Notes under the pieces: generated by a model | Database searches by the model: none | The model's input: only the letters and a program-made list of their open reading frames with translations | What the model was told of the DNA's origin: nothing | Made by a program: the position numbers and the translations under genes | Assembly: GCA_018389105.1 (NCBI GenBank) | Contig: JACATO010001458.1 | Span: 162,518 to 226,517, forward strand | Source of the DNA: Nautilus pompilius | Taxonomy: Eukaryota > Mollusca > Cephalopoda > Nautilida > Nautilidae | Direction of reading: 5' to 3' | Length of the DNA: 64,000 bases | In this document: in pieces, positions 38,101 through 46,037 of the stretch | Numbering within the stretch: the stretch's first letter is position 1 | Layout of the letters: the number at the start of each line of letters is the position of its first letter

Positions 38101-40198
38101 TTATTGTAGAACCGTTCTTTTCTGATTCAGTCTGAAGATCTGTTGGCCACATTAAAAATCTGTAAGAACTTTTTAAAACTAGGTTTTATGGTTCTAATGA
38201 TTATTGAGATAAGGTCAATTCAAGCCTGAACTTAAAAAGTAAATATTAGGACATACAAATAGGCTAAGATAAAGGCCATTTTTCTTTAAGTTGAAGGATT
38301 GTGACATTACCTGACCTGCTTGTCATTAGAAAGTTAGAAAAGTAATAAATAAAAAAAAATTCCCCTCCCCCCACCACCAGAAAAAAACATTTCCAAACAA
38401 TAATGATAAGGCCGCTATGCGATCTCCTCCTTTTAAGTCAGTTTTATAACTGTTTTTGAAGCAGCTAAGTAAATAACAGTCGTATTTATTTTAAAATAAA
38501 TGGAATGCCCATGACACCACAATCTGGTTTAAGGCAAACAAATCCATGACTGGAGATTATCTATGTAGGAAATCTGCTTGAAGAATGCAGATACAAAAAA
38601 GGAAAAACTTAGCTAAATTATATACATAAGCATTTCATTCCTTTTATCCTCAACACGAGAAATTAAATAGACAGGTAAAGCAGATTAATGGGAGTAGTTT
38701 TCTATTTTTTATTAATTTTATTTTCAGTTAGCATAGATTTTACCTGTGTTGAGGGATCAAAACTTTCACTCAAGACAGGTGCTTGTCCTTAAAAGATATA
38801 TTCACAACAGTTGGTCTCTCAAAACAAGTTCTACTGAAGAAAAAAACTAATGTTGCTAATTATTCTGCATAGCATCAGATTTTAATTTGAAAAAAAACAA
38901 ACAAGATGGCTGTTGAAAACTCACCAGTCAGAAGTCTGCTTTATAATACTATTGTTTAGAATAGCTAACTACTAATAAGAGTTAATCAGTTTGCACAGGG
39001 AAAGAGATGTGAAGAAATTGCTTCACGTGTAGACCTTATTTAGTCAGTTTCACAAATTCTTGCTTCATGGTGACACTAAGTAGTTACAGATGCTGCTTCA
39101 ACTTTTCACTAAGTGATGGATGTTATAATCACAAGTTTGAACCACCACCAGACTCAGATTACACAAGCTCTACATATGTAAAAATTAATTCCCATCAAAT
39201 TATACCATCAGATACTTACCAAAAACATCTGGAAGTCTTTTCTTTGAACTGCACTTCCCCACAAAGTCTTCATCTGACAAACAATGAGAACTTTTGTTCA
39301 ACAATGATGATTGACTTGTACTATTCAACTGATCAGTCCCCATTTTCTGATTTTCAATCAACATGACATCATTGTATCTATCAGAGTTATCCAAACATGT
39401 TTTCCCAGAGTTAACCACCACCACCAGTTTCCCTTCATCTGAAACATCTGTGATAACATTCTCATAGTTTGGAGTTTTCATAATATTTGATGTATTGTGA
39501 TTCAAAATTGTCATTTTATCATCTTCGTTTAGACTTTGCTGCTTCTCTGAAGTATCATCTTCAAGAACAGATGCTCTATTCAACGAAATAACCTTTTCAT
39601 TACCAAACATTCTTCCACCACAGCTTTTATTTTCAGCACCAAGACTAGCATGTCGATCCAAGTTGTCATGGTTGCCAGTAGTAACAATTTTGTTATTTCC
39701 AACTACATCACCATGTATCTCCAAAGTGCTAAAAATGTTTGGACTGGAATGTGACTGAGCCACTCTCGTTTGTACATTCAAACTGTTTTTCAGATTCTGT
39801 GACTTGTCCGTGGTTTTTTCAAAAACCTTGCGAATGTTTCTGAATTTATCCACGCTCAGCTTGTCAACTGCGAGTCTGCAATGCTTCAATTCACTTGATG
39901 GGTTTTTCACTGGCTTAAATTGCGAAACCTTCGTCATTTTTGTAGTGCCTGCTGGCTTCAAGTCTCTCCACGAGCCCATGTCAGCAGGCTGGGAAAACCG
40001 ATTTAGATTTTCAACTGGAGGACGAACACGGAACTTGCTGTGACCTGGGGAGACATTAGACTCCCTTACTCCTACCTGCTTCAGGTGATGAACTTTAATG
40101 TCCTTCTCTTCAAATAATGCTGTCAAGTCAGCAACACTAGTGGTACTTTTCCTCGAGATCCAAGTCATGATTTTCTGCTTAGTCCATAAATCTATTAC
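992..40198 (-). CDS. Multi-exon adaptor/scaffold-like protein, family not identified
   Basis: Reconstructed from seven exons: 40198-39220 (ATG at 40168-40166), 32284-32224, 29319-29241, 25062-24629, 18294-18161, 7659-7603 and 1091-992. Junction phases agree at every join (1,2,0,2,1,1), giving 604 complete codons plus two bases. I see no enzymatic domain. The protein is polar and apparently disordered. It has SH3-type motifs (PPPPIPSR, PPPLPPRK), tyrosines in acidic context (CPYDDIDHYEF, SENYDVDN), a YIDM (YxxM) motif that in other proteins binds the PI3K p85 SH2 domains when phosphorylated, and a C-terminal run of eight glutamates. This composition resembles signalling adaptors of the FYB/SLP-76 kind, but that is only a resemblance. 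The largest introns, 6.3-10.5 kb, are loaded with transposons. The 3' end is uncertain: the next candidate exon gives an immediate stop. Confidence 0.7.
5161..6802 (-). mobile_element. 1.64-kb TIR element inserted in the hAT remnant
   Basis: It begins CACTGGTCAACAA and ends TTGTTGACCAGTG as inverted copies, with TTA on both outer sides (5158-5160, 6803-6805). A second matched block (TGCTGATTTCAAA) sits further inside each end, so the inverted repeats are about 100 bp and imperfect. The hAT remnant resumes on the far side, which proves insertion into it. The minus-strand coding remnant is described separately. TTA could be a 3-bp target duplication or part of a longer decayed site. Confidence 0.7.
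5429..6177 (-). pseudogene. Frameshifted transposon ORF (DEHGERFHQDI type)
   Basis: Two overlapping frames make one ancestral protein. Bases 6177-5850 carry LKVIGMLMGMQSGFTKYCCF and PCNVLLPPLHIKLGLMKQFV, and 5860-5429 carry NFLGNKKAMDYKDGIKNLLK and GAVSDEHGERFHQDISAMEK. The frame changes near 5850-5870. I remember this protein as a widespread multicopy sequence in arthropod and mollusc genomes, usually left as uncharacterised. Its position between matched TIRs supports a transposon origin, but I cannot name the superfamily. Confidence 0.6.
7603..7659 (-). CDS. Scaffold-like gene, 57-nt basic exon
   Basis: Acceptor GTTGTGCAG and donor AAAGG|GTAAGC. It enters and leaves in phase 1. The reading VRFSKMPLKVRRNAFRRK is strongly basic and could be a lipid- or protein-binding or nuclear-localisation patch (inference). 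It is 10.5 kb from the previous exon across a transposon-filled intron. Confidence 0.55.
8177..10150 (-). mobile_element. Mariner element with decayed transposase
   Basis: The ends are about 28-bp inverted repeats, AGGTCTGTCAAAAAAGTATC on the left and AGGTCTGTCGAAAAAGTATC on the reverse of the right. The minus-strand coding remnants are of the Tc1/mariner, SETMAR-like type. At 9938-9621 there is a helix-turn-helix/linker region (IKEWYNRFKDGRTSMESDQH, GRPSTSRN), near 9500 ITGDEALVYEYDPETKAQS, and in 8760-8580 the VRSKIKVMLTV region. Frame breaks are numerous. Removing the internal insertion leaves about 1.3 kb, the usual mariner length. A clean TA duplication is no longer visible. Confidence 0.75.
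8771..9450. mobile_element. TIR insertion splitting the mariner
   Basis: The mariner reading stops at the KAQ codons near 9455 and resumes as a WKP block near 8770, so about 680 bp are foreign. The ends are imperfect inverted repeats, ACTGTAACCAGAGTTCCAGC on the left against AGTCGTTACCAGTGTTACAG on the reverse right, both followed by CTAG. The left part has degenerate tandem copies of a TACAATGCCATGCC-like motif (about 8803-8890). No coding capacity is seen, so it is probably a non-autonomous element; its family is unknown. Confidence 0.55.
13580..17473 (-). mobile_element. Tigger/pogo-type element remnant
   Basis: The terminal inverted repeats are CAGTACATTAAATCTCACTT at 13580 and, on the reverse of 17450-17473, AGTACAATAAAGTCTCACTT. 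Minus-strand pieces near 17250-17050 include VVPLNTTLLIQPMDQGAIVA, the typical DDE block of TIGD/pogo transposases. The stretch at 17040-16830 keeps a C-terminal region with AGFDEVEENDVTELLDSHKE. Subtracting the hAT insertion leaves about 1.6 kb, so it is internally deleted and inactive. Confidence 0.7.
14160..16458 (-). mobile_element. Charlie-like hAT element inside the Tigger
   Basis: The ends are CAGTAGTTCTCAACC at 14160 and, reversed, CAGTGGTTCTCAGCTGG at 16458. These are the terminal sequences typical of hAT-Charlie elements. The flanks TCTTAGAA (14152-14159) and ATTTAGAA (16459-16466) look like an 8-bp target duplication with two changes. Minus-strand transposase pieces run 16135-14455. 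First comes a zinc-finger-like start (YLSFGFSWTGGDKCPIPLCV), then KFALQIDESADISGKAELLA, then a C-terminal AFWISIKEQYPSIS and SYLCNLGF block, as in SCAND3/ZBED5/FAM200 relatives. It is frameshifted and inactive. Confidence 0.8.
18161..18294 (-). CDS. Scaffold-like gene, 134-nt exon
   Basis: Acceptor TTTCTTAACAG, donor CAGG|GTGAGT. The frame reads VERPGGYFLMQNTSASNDDA and then GALIPPLPTKMKRASQ. It enters in phase 2 (completing the split codon from the exon at 24629) and leaves in phase 1. IPPLPTK is another possible SH3 ligand. Confidence 0.65.
20736..24212 (+). mobile_element. Structurally complete hAT-type DNA transposon
   Basis: The element is bounded by perfect 14-bp inverted ends TAGGGCAGGTCGAT and flanked by identical 8-bp duplications GTATACAT (20728-20735 and 24213-24220), which fit the hAT target consensus nTnnnnAn. 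A second conserved inverted block inside each end (TGAGTAAG...CAGTAGTTGCAT, near 20768 and 24173) makes the full repeats roughly 60-70 bp. It carries one intact transposase gene with two introns. Intact ends, duplications and ORF point to a recent insertion into an intron of the opposite-strand host gene. Confidence 0.85.
21293..23971 (+). CDS. hAT-like transposase, three exons, 770 aa
   Basis: Exons are 21293-21973 (phase 0; donor GAG|GTTCGT), 22155-23422 (acceptor TTTTCAG, donor GCAG|GTATTG, phase 2) and 23608-23971 (acceptor TTTCCAG). No stop interrupts the 770 codons. About residues 120-155 are cysteine-rich (CSCPLEIVPC, YCKKDKCTKEHIICIC) and could bind zinc. The RNase H-like core shows GVDGK (Asp about 322), LLDNTATNTG (Asp about 406), then CALHQNELPL (Cys 435, His 438) and HARW (Trp 537). 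This order is typical of hAT transposases; I could not fix the final catalytic Glu. It should cut and paste the surrounding element. AATAAA follows at about 24049. It does not resemble the Charlie or GTF2IRD2 copies elsewhere in the window. Confidence 0.8.
24629..25062 (-). CDS. Scaffold-like gene, proline-rich and tyrosine-motif exon
   Basis: Acceptor TACTTAACAG and donor AAA|GTGAGT enclose a 144-codon open frame that starts DKELCPYDDIDHYEFIEPY. It carries two SH3-ligand-type stretches, PPPPIPSR and PPPLPPRK (the second fits PxxPxR), and a terminal SEDSENYDVDN motif. The acidic tyrosine motifs and proline stretches are those expected of a phospho-tyrosine/SH3 docking region. It leaves in phase 2, agreeing with the exon at 18294. 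Confidence 0.75.
25063..29240. other. Intron with one retroposed insertion
   Basis: AT-rich and without coding signal in either strand. It contains the 191-bp insertion at 25979-26169 and the microsatellite (CAAA)n near 26405-26425. Confidence 0.45.
25979..26169 (+). mobile_element. Retroposed insertion with 15-bp target duplication
   Basis: A 191-bp GC-rich block sits between perfect copies of GCCCGATAGACATGT (25964-25978 and 26170-26184) and ends in an (AAC)n tail. Target duplication plus simple tail is the signature of LINE-mediated insertion. The body could be a SINE or a 5'-truncated LINE; I do not recognise it. Perfect duplication and high CpG content suggest it is young. Confidence 0.75.
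29241..29319 (-). CDS. Scaffold-like gene, 79-nt exon
   Basis: Acceptor AAATTGCAG, donor GAGAG|GTAACT. The open frame reads FVGDAVENQGGELWKK and ends NTEWLPGE. It enters in phase 2 and leaves in phase 0, matching the phase-0 start of the exon at 25062. The composition is hydrophilic and typical of coding sequence. Confidence 0.6.
31690..31977 (-). mobile_element. tRNA-derived SINE
   Basis: Read on the minus strand from about 31977, the sequence starts with a tRNA-like head: an A-box-like TGGTCTAATGGCTAC and a B-box-like GAGTTTGAAACTC about 35 bases later. It continues about 220 bp into a non-tRNA body. The head lacks a complete cloverleaf, so it is not a functional tRNA. Ends and target duplication are unclear. 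Confidence 0.55.
32224..32284 (-). CDS. Scaffold-like gene, 61-nt exon with GC donor
   Basis: The acceptor is CTTTTTAG and the donor is TCTAG|GCAAGT, a GC-AG intron start. The reading GPVLADVITDQALALEKCSS enters in phase 1 and leaves in phase 2. This is exactly what is needed to join the exon at 40198-39220 (ends phase 1) to the exon at 29319-29241 (enters phase 2). Without this exon the two neighbours do not fit, which is the main argument for it. Confidence 0.55.
38744..38787 (-). other. Possible alternative 44-nt exon
   Basis: Acceptor ATCTTTTAAG and donor ACACAG|GTAAAA frame an open reading GQAPVLSESFDPSTQ when entered in phase 1 from the exon ending at 39220. It leaves in phase 0, so it cannot precede the 32284 exon, but it could splice directly to the phase-0 exon at 25062. 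Alternative exon or chance. Confidence 0.25.
39220..40198 (-). CDS. Scaffold-like gene, first recognised coding exon
   Basis: A 316-codon open exon from the ATG at 40168, which begins MTWISRKSTTSVADLTALFE. It is preceded by a strong acceptor (T-run then AAACAG) at 40199-40220 and ends at TTTTTG|GTAAGT, leaving phase 1. The 30 bases between acceptor and ATG are also open in frame, so an upstream coding exon cannot be excluded. The protein is rich in Ser, Asn and Lys, with no cysteine pattern or membrane segment, and looks disordered. Its amino end (VADLTALFE) resembles short amphipathic starts seen in cytoskeletal regulators, but this does not identify a family. Confidence 0.75.
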
Positions 40199-41157
40199 CT
40201 GTTTAAAAAAAAAAAAATACTACTACTATAGGTTTTAATCTTTACACTACTGTAGATACATAAAAGTTAATCACTGGTGTTTTGCTGAAGACAGAAGTCC
40301 CAGGCCCCACAAGGCACAAGAATGGCAGCACTTGTCAGCAAGAGCACCCCCACCTCCCCAGCACCCTCAACTTCACAGATTATGCCTACTATGACAAACA
40401 CAAAAGAAAAATAAAGGGGGGGGGGGTAATTTCAAGCAATATATCATTTATTATGCAGGAATCTCCCATGAGCCATAGCATCTTCTCACTTAAATTAAGT
40501 AACTTAAACAATTCTTCCTCGAGCCCGCAGGCTGTCAAGACAACCACCTGCCAGAAGAAAGTCCCCTTGAGTAGGTTTCCTAAACCAAGTGGGAGAGAAC
40601 AAAGTGCAAGTTAAGCACATGCCTACCACAGAAAGTCCCCACTAACAAGTCCTGAAATCAAAGTGCCAAGCTAGTGAAGAACAGCAACAAGAAAACAGAA
40701 TGGACAGGCACACCAAGCTAACCCGGTCCCTTCTCGACATACATCGATCACCAGGTGTTCTTGGTTCACTAGGAATTTTTGTTAATTCACACCTATAAAT
40801 CAGGTTACTGAGTTCAAATGCTGTTTGTGTAAACTGACTTCGCAAAGGTATGTTAAACACTGTTCATCATGAAGACCTGTACTTCACTAATATTACATAA
40901 CATGTCTGGCAATTATCATCATGATAAGTCAACCCACAGTATACATTAGTCAATCACAAACATTTTAGTCGCAATACACTTTATTAATTAACCCTGCTCC
41001 AGATATTCTACTTAATAAAAATAAACAACAAAAAACACTAAGATAAAGTAAGATACAAAATAATGATTAATGCCAGGTAAACAGTTTACCTAAACCAAGA
41101 AAGAAAAAAAAAATTGTTTTTGAAAATTTGATTTTTTGGTAAAGACCATAATTAGAG

Positions 41158-41215
41158 GGGTCTCTCTCTCTCTCTCTCTGGGTTATATATATATATATAT
41201 ATATAACCCAATTTA
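41158..41215. repeat. (TC)n microsatellite joined to a (TA)n palindrome
   Basis: A CT run is followed by GGGTTATATATATAT...ATATAACCC, a perfect self-complementary hairpin, in the intron just downstream of the promoter block. Confidence 0.8.
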
Positions 41216-42229
41216 AAAAAAAAAAAAAAAGAGTTTAGCACAATTACCCACAAAGTAAATGATGGCATTATCAATAATTAACAATTATACAAAATCAAGA
41301 AAAGGATCTTTTTTTTTAAACAGAGTTTCCAAAACCAATTTATTGTGTTAATCCTAATGTAAGACCACCTGTGTACTTTTAAAGAGAAAAGGATAAATCA
41401 CTGTTAAGCACTTGGATGATCCTACTGACATGTATCAAATTCTCCCTTCCCTACCCCAACATCCCCATGCTTTTTGCAAGTCCTGTCATCTGTCAAAGAT
41501 CATCCATACAGAAAAAAAACAAACAAGACACACACAGCATCTACAGAGGATGCTTGTTGTGTACACTTGTTTCTTACATGCTAGTGGTCCCCCACCCTCA
41601 TCTCTCTTCTGTTTCCAGTCCATCCATTTTACTTTGCCAGAAGCAAAAAAAAAACAACAACAAAAACTTAAGCATAAATTTATTTGAGGATGAACCAATG
41701 CATCCGGGAGACAAAATGAAAAAAAAACAACAACAAACAAACAAACAGAACCTAAAACAATAGGCAAAAGCGGATCGACTTGTACTAAATTCCATTTACC
41801 CCGAATACTAGTTTACTTATATCTGTTACACGGGGACTGTGTTCCCAAGAGTGTGGTGTCATCGTAAACCCAGTAAAGGTGGGGGCGGTCAACAACAAGG
41901 AAACAGTAGCTGGATAGTCGATGATGAGACGACGACTTCTAAGATGCACAAATTCCCCATCCTCCCAACACACACACCTACCGAAGCCATCCACGGAGGT
42001 ACACCGACCGAGAATAGCTCTCTCGTTCAGCAGACCGTGCATATTGGACTTTAAAAAACAACAACAACAACAACAACAACAAACACCTCCCCCCTCCTCC
42101 TCCTCTCAGCGAAAAGTTAATTAATATTAATTAATTAAAAAATCTTAAGTTCCCTCTACTGACCAACGTTAACTTTACCGTTCTGTTCAGGTGTCCCAAG
42201 GGGGTGGGTGATTACACTTCTGGCAACAA

Positions 42230-42532
42230 AATAAGTCTTCCACTCCCGTCAGCGGACCGGAACATCACCAGGCAGGGAGTTGGCGAGGAGGAGGCCGCGG
42301 CCCGGTATCTGCGAACACACACACACACACGTACTCGTCCGGGAAAGAACCACGAAAATGGGCAATAACAATACATCCCTCTTCTTTCTGTTATACAGGG
42401 GTCGTCTAATCTAAGCAGGTGCGTGTGTTAGGGAAGGAGAGACGATAACGGTGATAGGGGTGGGTGGGTGCCCGACAGCCTGTGGTAGAGAGTCGTACGG
42501 TCGGAGAGAGAAACAACAACAATAAAAATGAA

Positions 42533-42575
<43 letters not shown>

Positions 42576-43520
42576 TTTGCTTGTGAAGGTCTGTCTGTCT
42601 GTCTGTCTGTCTGTCGCTCACCTGTTATCGGCGCAGTCCAAGCGTTTCCGATCGAATGAGGCCCCGCCTGGGACGGGCGGTTAGACTTAAGAACGGCCCC
42701 GGGGGGGGGGGTTCGTCCCCCTGTCAGGCGGGAGACTGGGAGTCTTTCGGGGTCGACAGCTGGGAATAAACTGAGCGCCGTCCAGGTCCTTCCCCCACCC
42801 CTACCTGTCTCAACAGCGAGGCGGTCATTCGAACTGGATCGCGGACGTCAGTCTATCACCCACAACGCACCGCTTCCAGCCCCGGTCGGTGTCGGGGTCG
42901 AGGTCGAGGTCGGGGTCAGGGTCACCTCCTCCGAGATGACAGTATAACCCTCTTGTCATCGTTCTCGTTGTCCCCCCGCCACACCCGCCGCTTGCCTTTT
43001 TTCGCACTCCGGGGATTTATTCACCTGTGTCGTCATACCCGACCACCTTCTTTTCTTTCAACTTAATCCATCCTTCGATGAGACGTAGAAAAAGAAAGAT
43101 GGAGAGTAACTTTTCGGGTCCAAGGGGACGGGAGGAGCAGGCAGACGACCGGCCGGCCCGGTCCTGCGAGGTGAGGTAAGCACCCACCCGGACCTCTGCA
43201 CCCGAAACGAAGCCGGGTAAACCAGCCCCCGGGGGGGGGTGGGGTCGGTTCATCATCTCCTCCTCCCTACCCGCCCTGTGGACCGAGGTAAATGGAATTC
43301 GGGGTGGCGGGGGAGGGAGAGAGAGAGCGCGCGCGCGTCCGCCAGGTAATGTCACCGCCCGTACACCTGTCGGCGCTTTCGGTCCCAGGTGACGAAGAGA
43401 ATGGTAAGCAGGACTTCCCCCAGCAGATCTCAGGTGCCGGGGGGGGTGCAGAACAGACCGTCGTGTCGTACGGAAATCTAAAAGAATAGAAAAGAAACAT
43501 CCCCCCCCGCCCACTTCATG
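42230..43520. promoter_or_regulatory. CpG-rich promoter block and likely 5' exon of the scaffold-like gene
   Basis: The sequence shifts abruptly from AT-rich to GC- and CpG-rich, with a CG-repeat tract (GCGCGCGCG) near 43328. Good minus-strand donors occur at 42622 (ATAACAG|GTGAGC) and near 43020 (CACAG|GTGAAT), suitable for an untranslated first exon spliced to the acceptor at 40199. A plus-strand donor (GAG|GTAAGC) near 43177 leaves room for divergent transcription. The open frames here look like products of GC richness, not genes. Embedded repeats are (TAA)n at about 42533-42575 and (CTGT)n at about 42590-42615. Confidence 0.5.
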
Positions 43521-43559
43521 TAGCTATAGCAACGGAGCAGAGGGCAGAGTCCATCACTT

Positions 43560-46002
43560 CACCTCAAAAGAGTTAAAAAAAACAAACAAAACAAACAACA
43601 CGAACCCATGGCAACAGTATTTGGGAGGGTGGTGAGATGAGACTATTTGGGTCCCACAGCCACACAGAAAAGCTGCTGCTGCTGTTGTTGTTGTTGTTTT
43701 TTAAAAATTTACTGCACGGTACTAATCAGTGAAACATTGGATTTTCATCATCACAAACTGTTTTCCTATCTGTGCACACGCAGCATCATCAGTCTGTTAT
43801 GTACTTCTAAGTCTCAATTGTCAGCTGCATCACTTCAGGGTTACTTACCTCCCTTTACAGTTGCTCAGTAAGTGTGACATCTTGTCACTTAGGAGGTTGT
43901 GAATGTATGTAGGTGTTTTCGAGGCTTATCTGCTATATTAAACTATATTTTTCATATATAGGAGGAAAAAAAGGTGGGGGAGGAGAGAGAAAGGCTAGGT
44001 GATGATTGCTAATTTTCAAATGTGAACTGTCATTTTATAAAGAAACCTGCTTTAATTTATAGATGGCTGATAGCTCTAAAGGATATTGCAAGTGTCACCT
44101 CATTGTTGGGTATGCAGTAATACCATCAGCAATAGAGTGAATGGAAGTAGTTATCTGGCGTATAGTTTTTCAAAACGCTTGAGAGTTTTATAAACCACAG
44201 TAAATAACTACTATCATTGCACTTGAATTTATTCTGTATTAAATTATTTCAAGATAATAGATTCATATAATGACAAGAGCAGCTAAGGCAGTTTGAAGAG
44301 AGTTCTAGTTAGCTACCAAGGCAGCCATAATATGAAAAGAGGAGATTTAAAGAGATCAATTTTGAGGAAGTCATTAACAGAAACATTTTAAAACTATTTA
44401 GCATTGCTTAATATTGGTATGTGCACGAGTAGCAACTTCTGTACACTCTAAAGCAGAGTGGGCAGGTAAAAAAGTCCACAAAACAGTTGAGTAGAAAACT
44501 AGTTTTATTTTAATACTAATAATACAGAACTCAGAAATATTTTTTAAAAAAAATATCTCAAAGAGCGTAAATCCAGGTAATCATGAGGTTTGATGCTGTA
44601 GCCATTATGTTTGAAATCTGTGCAAAATCCATCTTTCTACAAGTCGGTCTCAGTTTCATTGAAGTAATTTGGAATTGTTCTTGGAGACTGATAGCCTGAA
44701 CAGTCCAACCACATATCAGTTTTAGCAAACCTTTAAACAAGTTTAAACAGAATTTTAAAAAAAAAAAAAAGCTTTTTAGCCTGGAAAATATCAAGGTCAT
44801 TTTTTTGGCATCTTTATCTCATCAGTGTTCCTATCTGGTGATGGCTTCACTACTCACCTTCCATAAAATAGTCCATCTTCCTTGGCAGTTGATACAACTG
44901 CATAATCTTAGGTTGTATTGAGACACATTCTAAAATAGAAAGTACATTTTTAAAATTATTCTTCAAAAGATTGGTTAACATGAAATACAGGTCGAAATAA
45001 GGCCTCACTTATAAACAGCTGTGGCGGCCGGTCATGGAACCGACCCAGCTCCCACCACACACTTGCAACTTCATAAACACACCCAAACAATTGCACCACA
45101 CCCCCCCAAAAAAGATCAGGCTACAGATCACAGATGTACGTTGTATTACAAATATCTATATAAATAATTTTTTCATGATTGCCAGATATATGCATTATAG
45201 TTGACTTTGTTTCATAGCAGCCTCTCAAAAATTTATTTAGATGTCACCTGCAAATCTTTTAAGTACATATAACGAAGCTACCGACATTGTTATATATTTA
45301 ATATACTCTCAATTTATTGATAAAAATACTTCATGACATTGTTTTTAGTAAAAGATTAAATTATTTTCAAAAATGAGTCAACAAAAACATTTGGTAGCAT
45401 ACTAGGTACCAGCATCAATGCTGGGCCAATATAGTTTGTGGAAAAACTCACGTTGTAATGGTAGGTCGGTATTGGCCCAATGACCTATGTAACGAGCCAA
45501 TGGTGCCAGTACAAAACGGTATATCACCAGCATTGGCCCAATACAGGCATTTTTGTTGGGAGATTCTTTAACAAAAACCTATTGATATTAAACTTAGGGA
45601 ACATAGCCTATAAGATTTATATCTTCTTACCATATTTGCAAATAAGTTACATGAAAATTAATTTGTGCCAAGTTTATTAAAAATGTTTCTAAAAAATATT
45701 TAAAAAAAACAAAGTGATTTACATTCTAAATCCTTTCCAATTTTGAGTTATCTTTCCCATGAATTAGCAACTGAGTGTTAATTCTATGCTGACCACCAAA
45801 ATTTAAAAGAGAAACAAACTTGCCAATTTTGAAATGATTACATTAAAAATGTTTTTTTGTTTATTAAAACCTCGCAATAGTTTTAATAAGTTGCAGTTCT
45901 AAAATCAGTGATAATACTCTCTTTAGATTTTAATAGATTCTCTCTTAAACCAGATGCCTGCATATTTAACAGAACAGGCTAATTGCATTTTCAATAAAGT
46001 TT

Positions 46003-46037
<35 letters not shown>

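Larger units (their letters stand above)
29320..39219. other. Introns of the scaffold-like gene, 29.3-39.2 kb
   Basis: Apart from the 61-nt exon at 32224-32284, the possible exon at 38744-38787 and the SINE at about 31690-31977, this is AT-rich intron with short simple repeats, for example (GA)n at 34139-34165 and poly-C/poly-G runs near 35767-35797. I see no other gene. Confidence 0.45.

Noticed and set aside
43017-43514. 165-codon minus-strand frame in the CpG-rich block
   Set aside because: GC-rich sequence suppresses stop codons. No protein motif is seen, and the block is better explained as a promoter or 5' exon.
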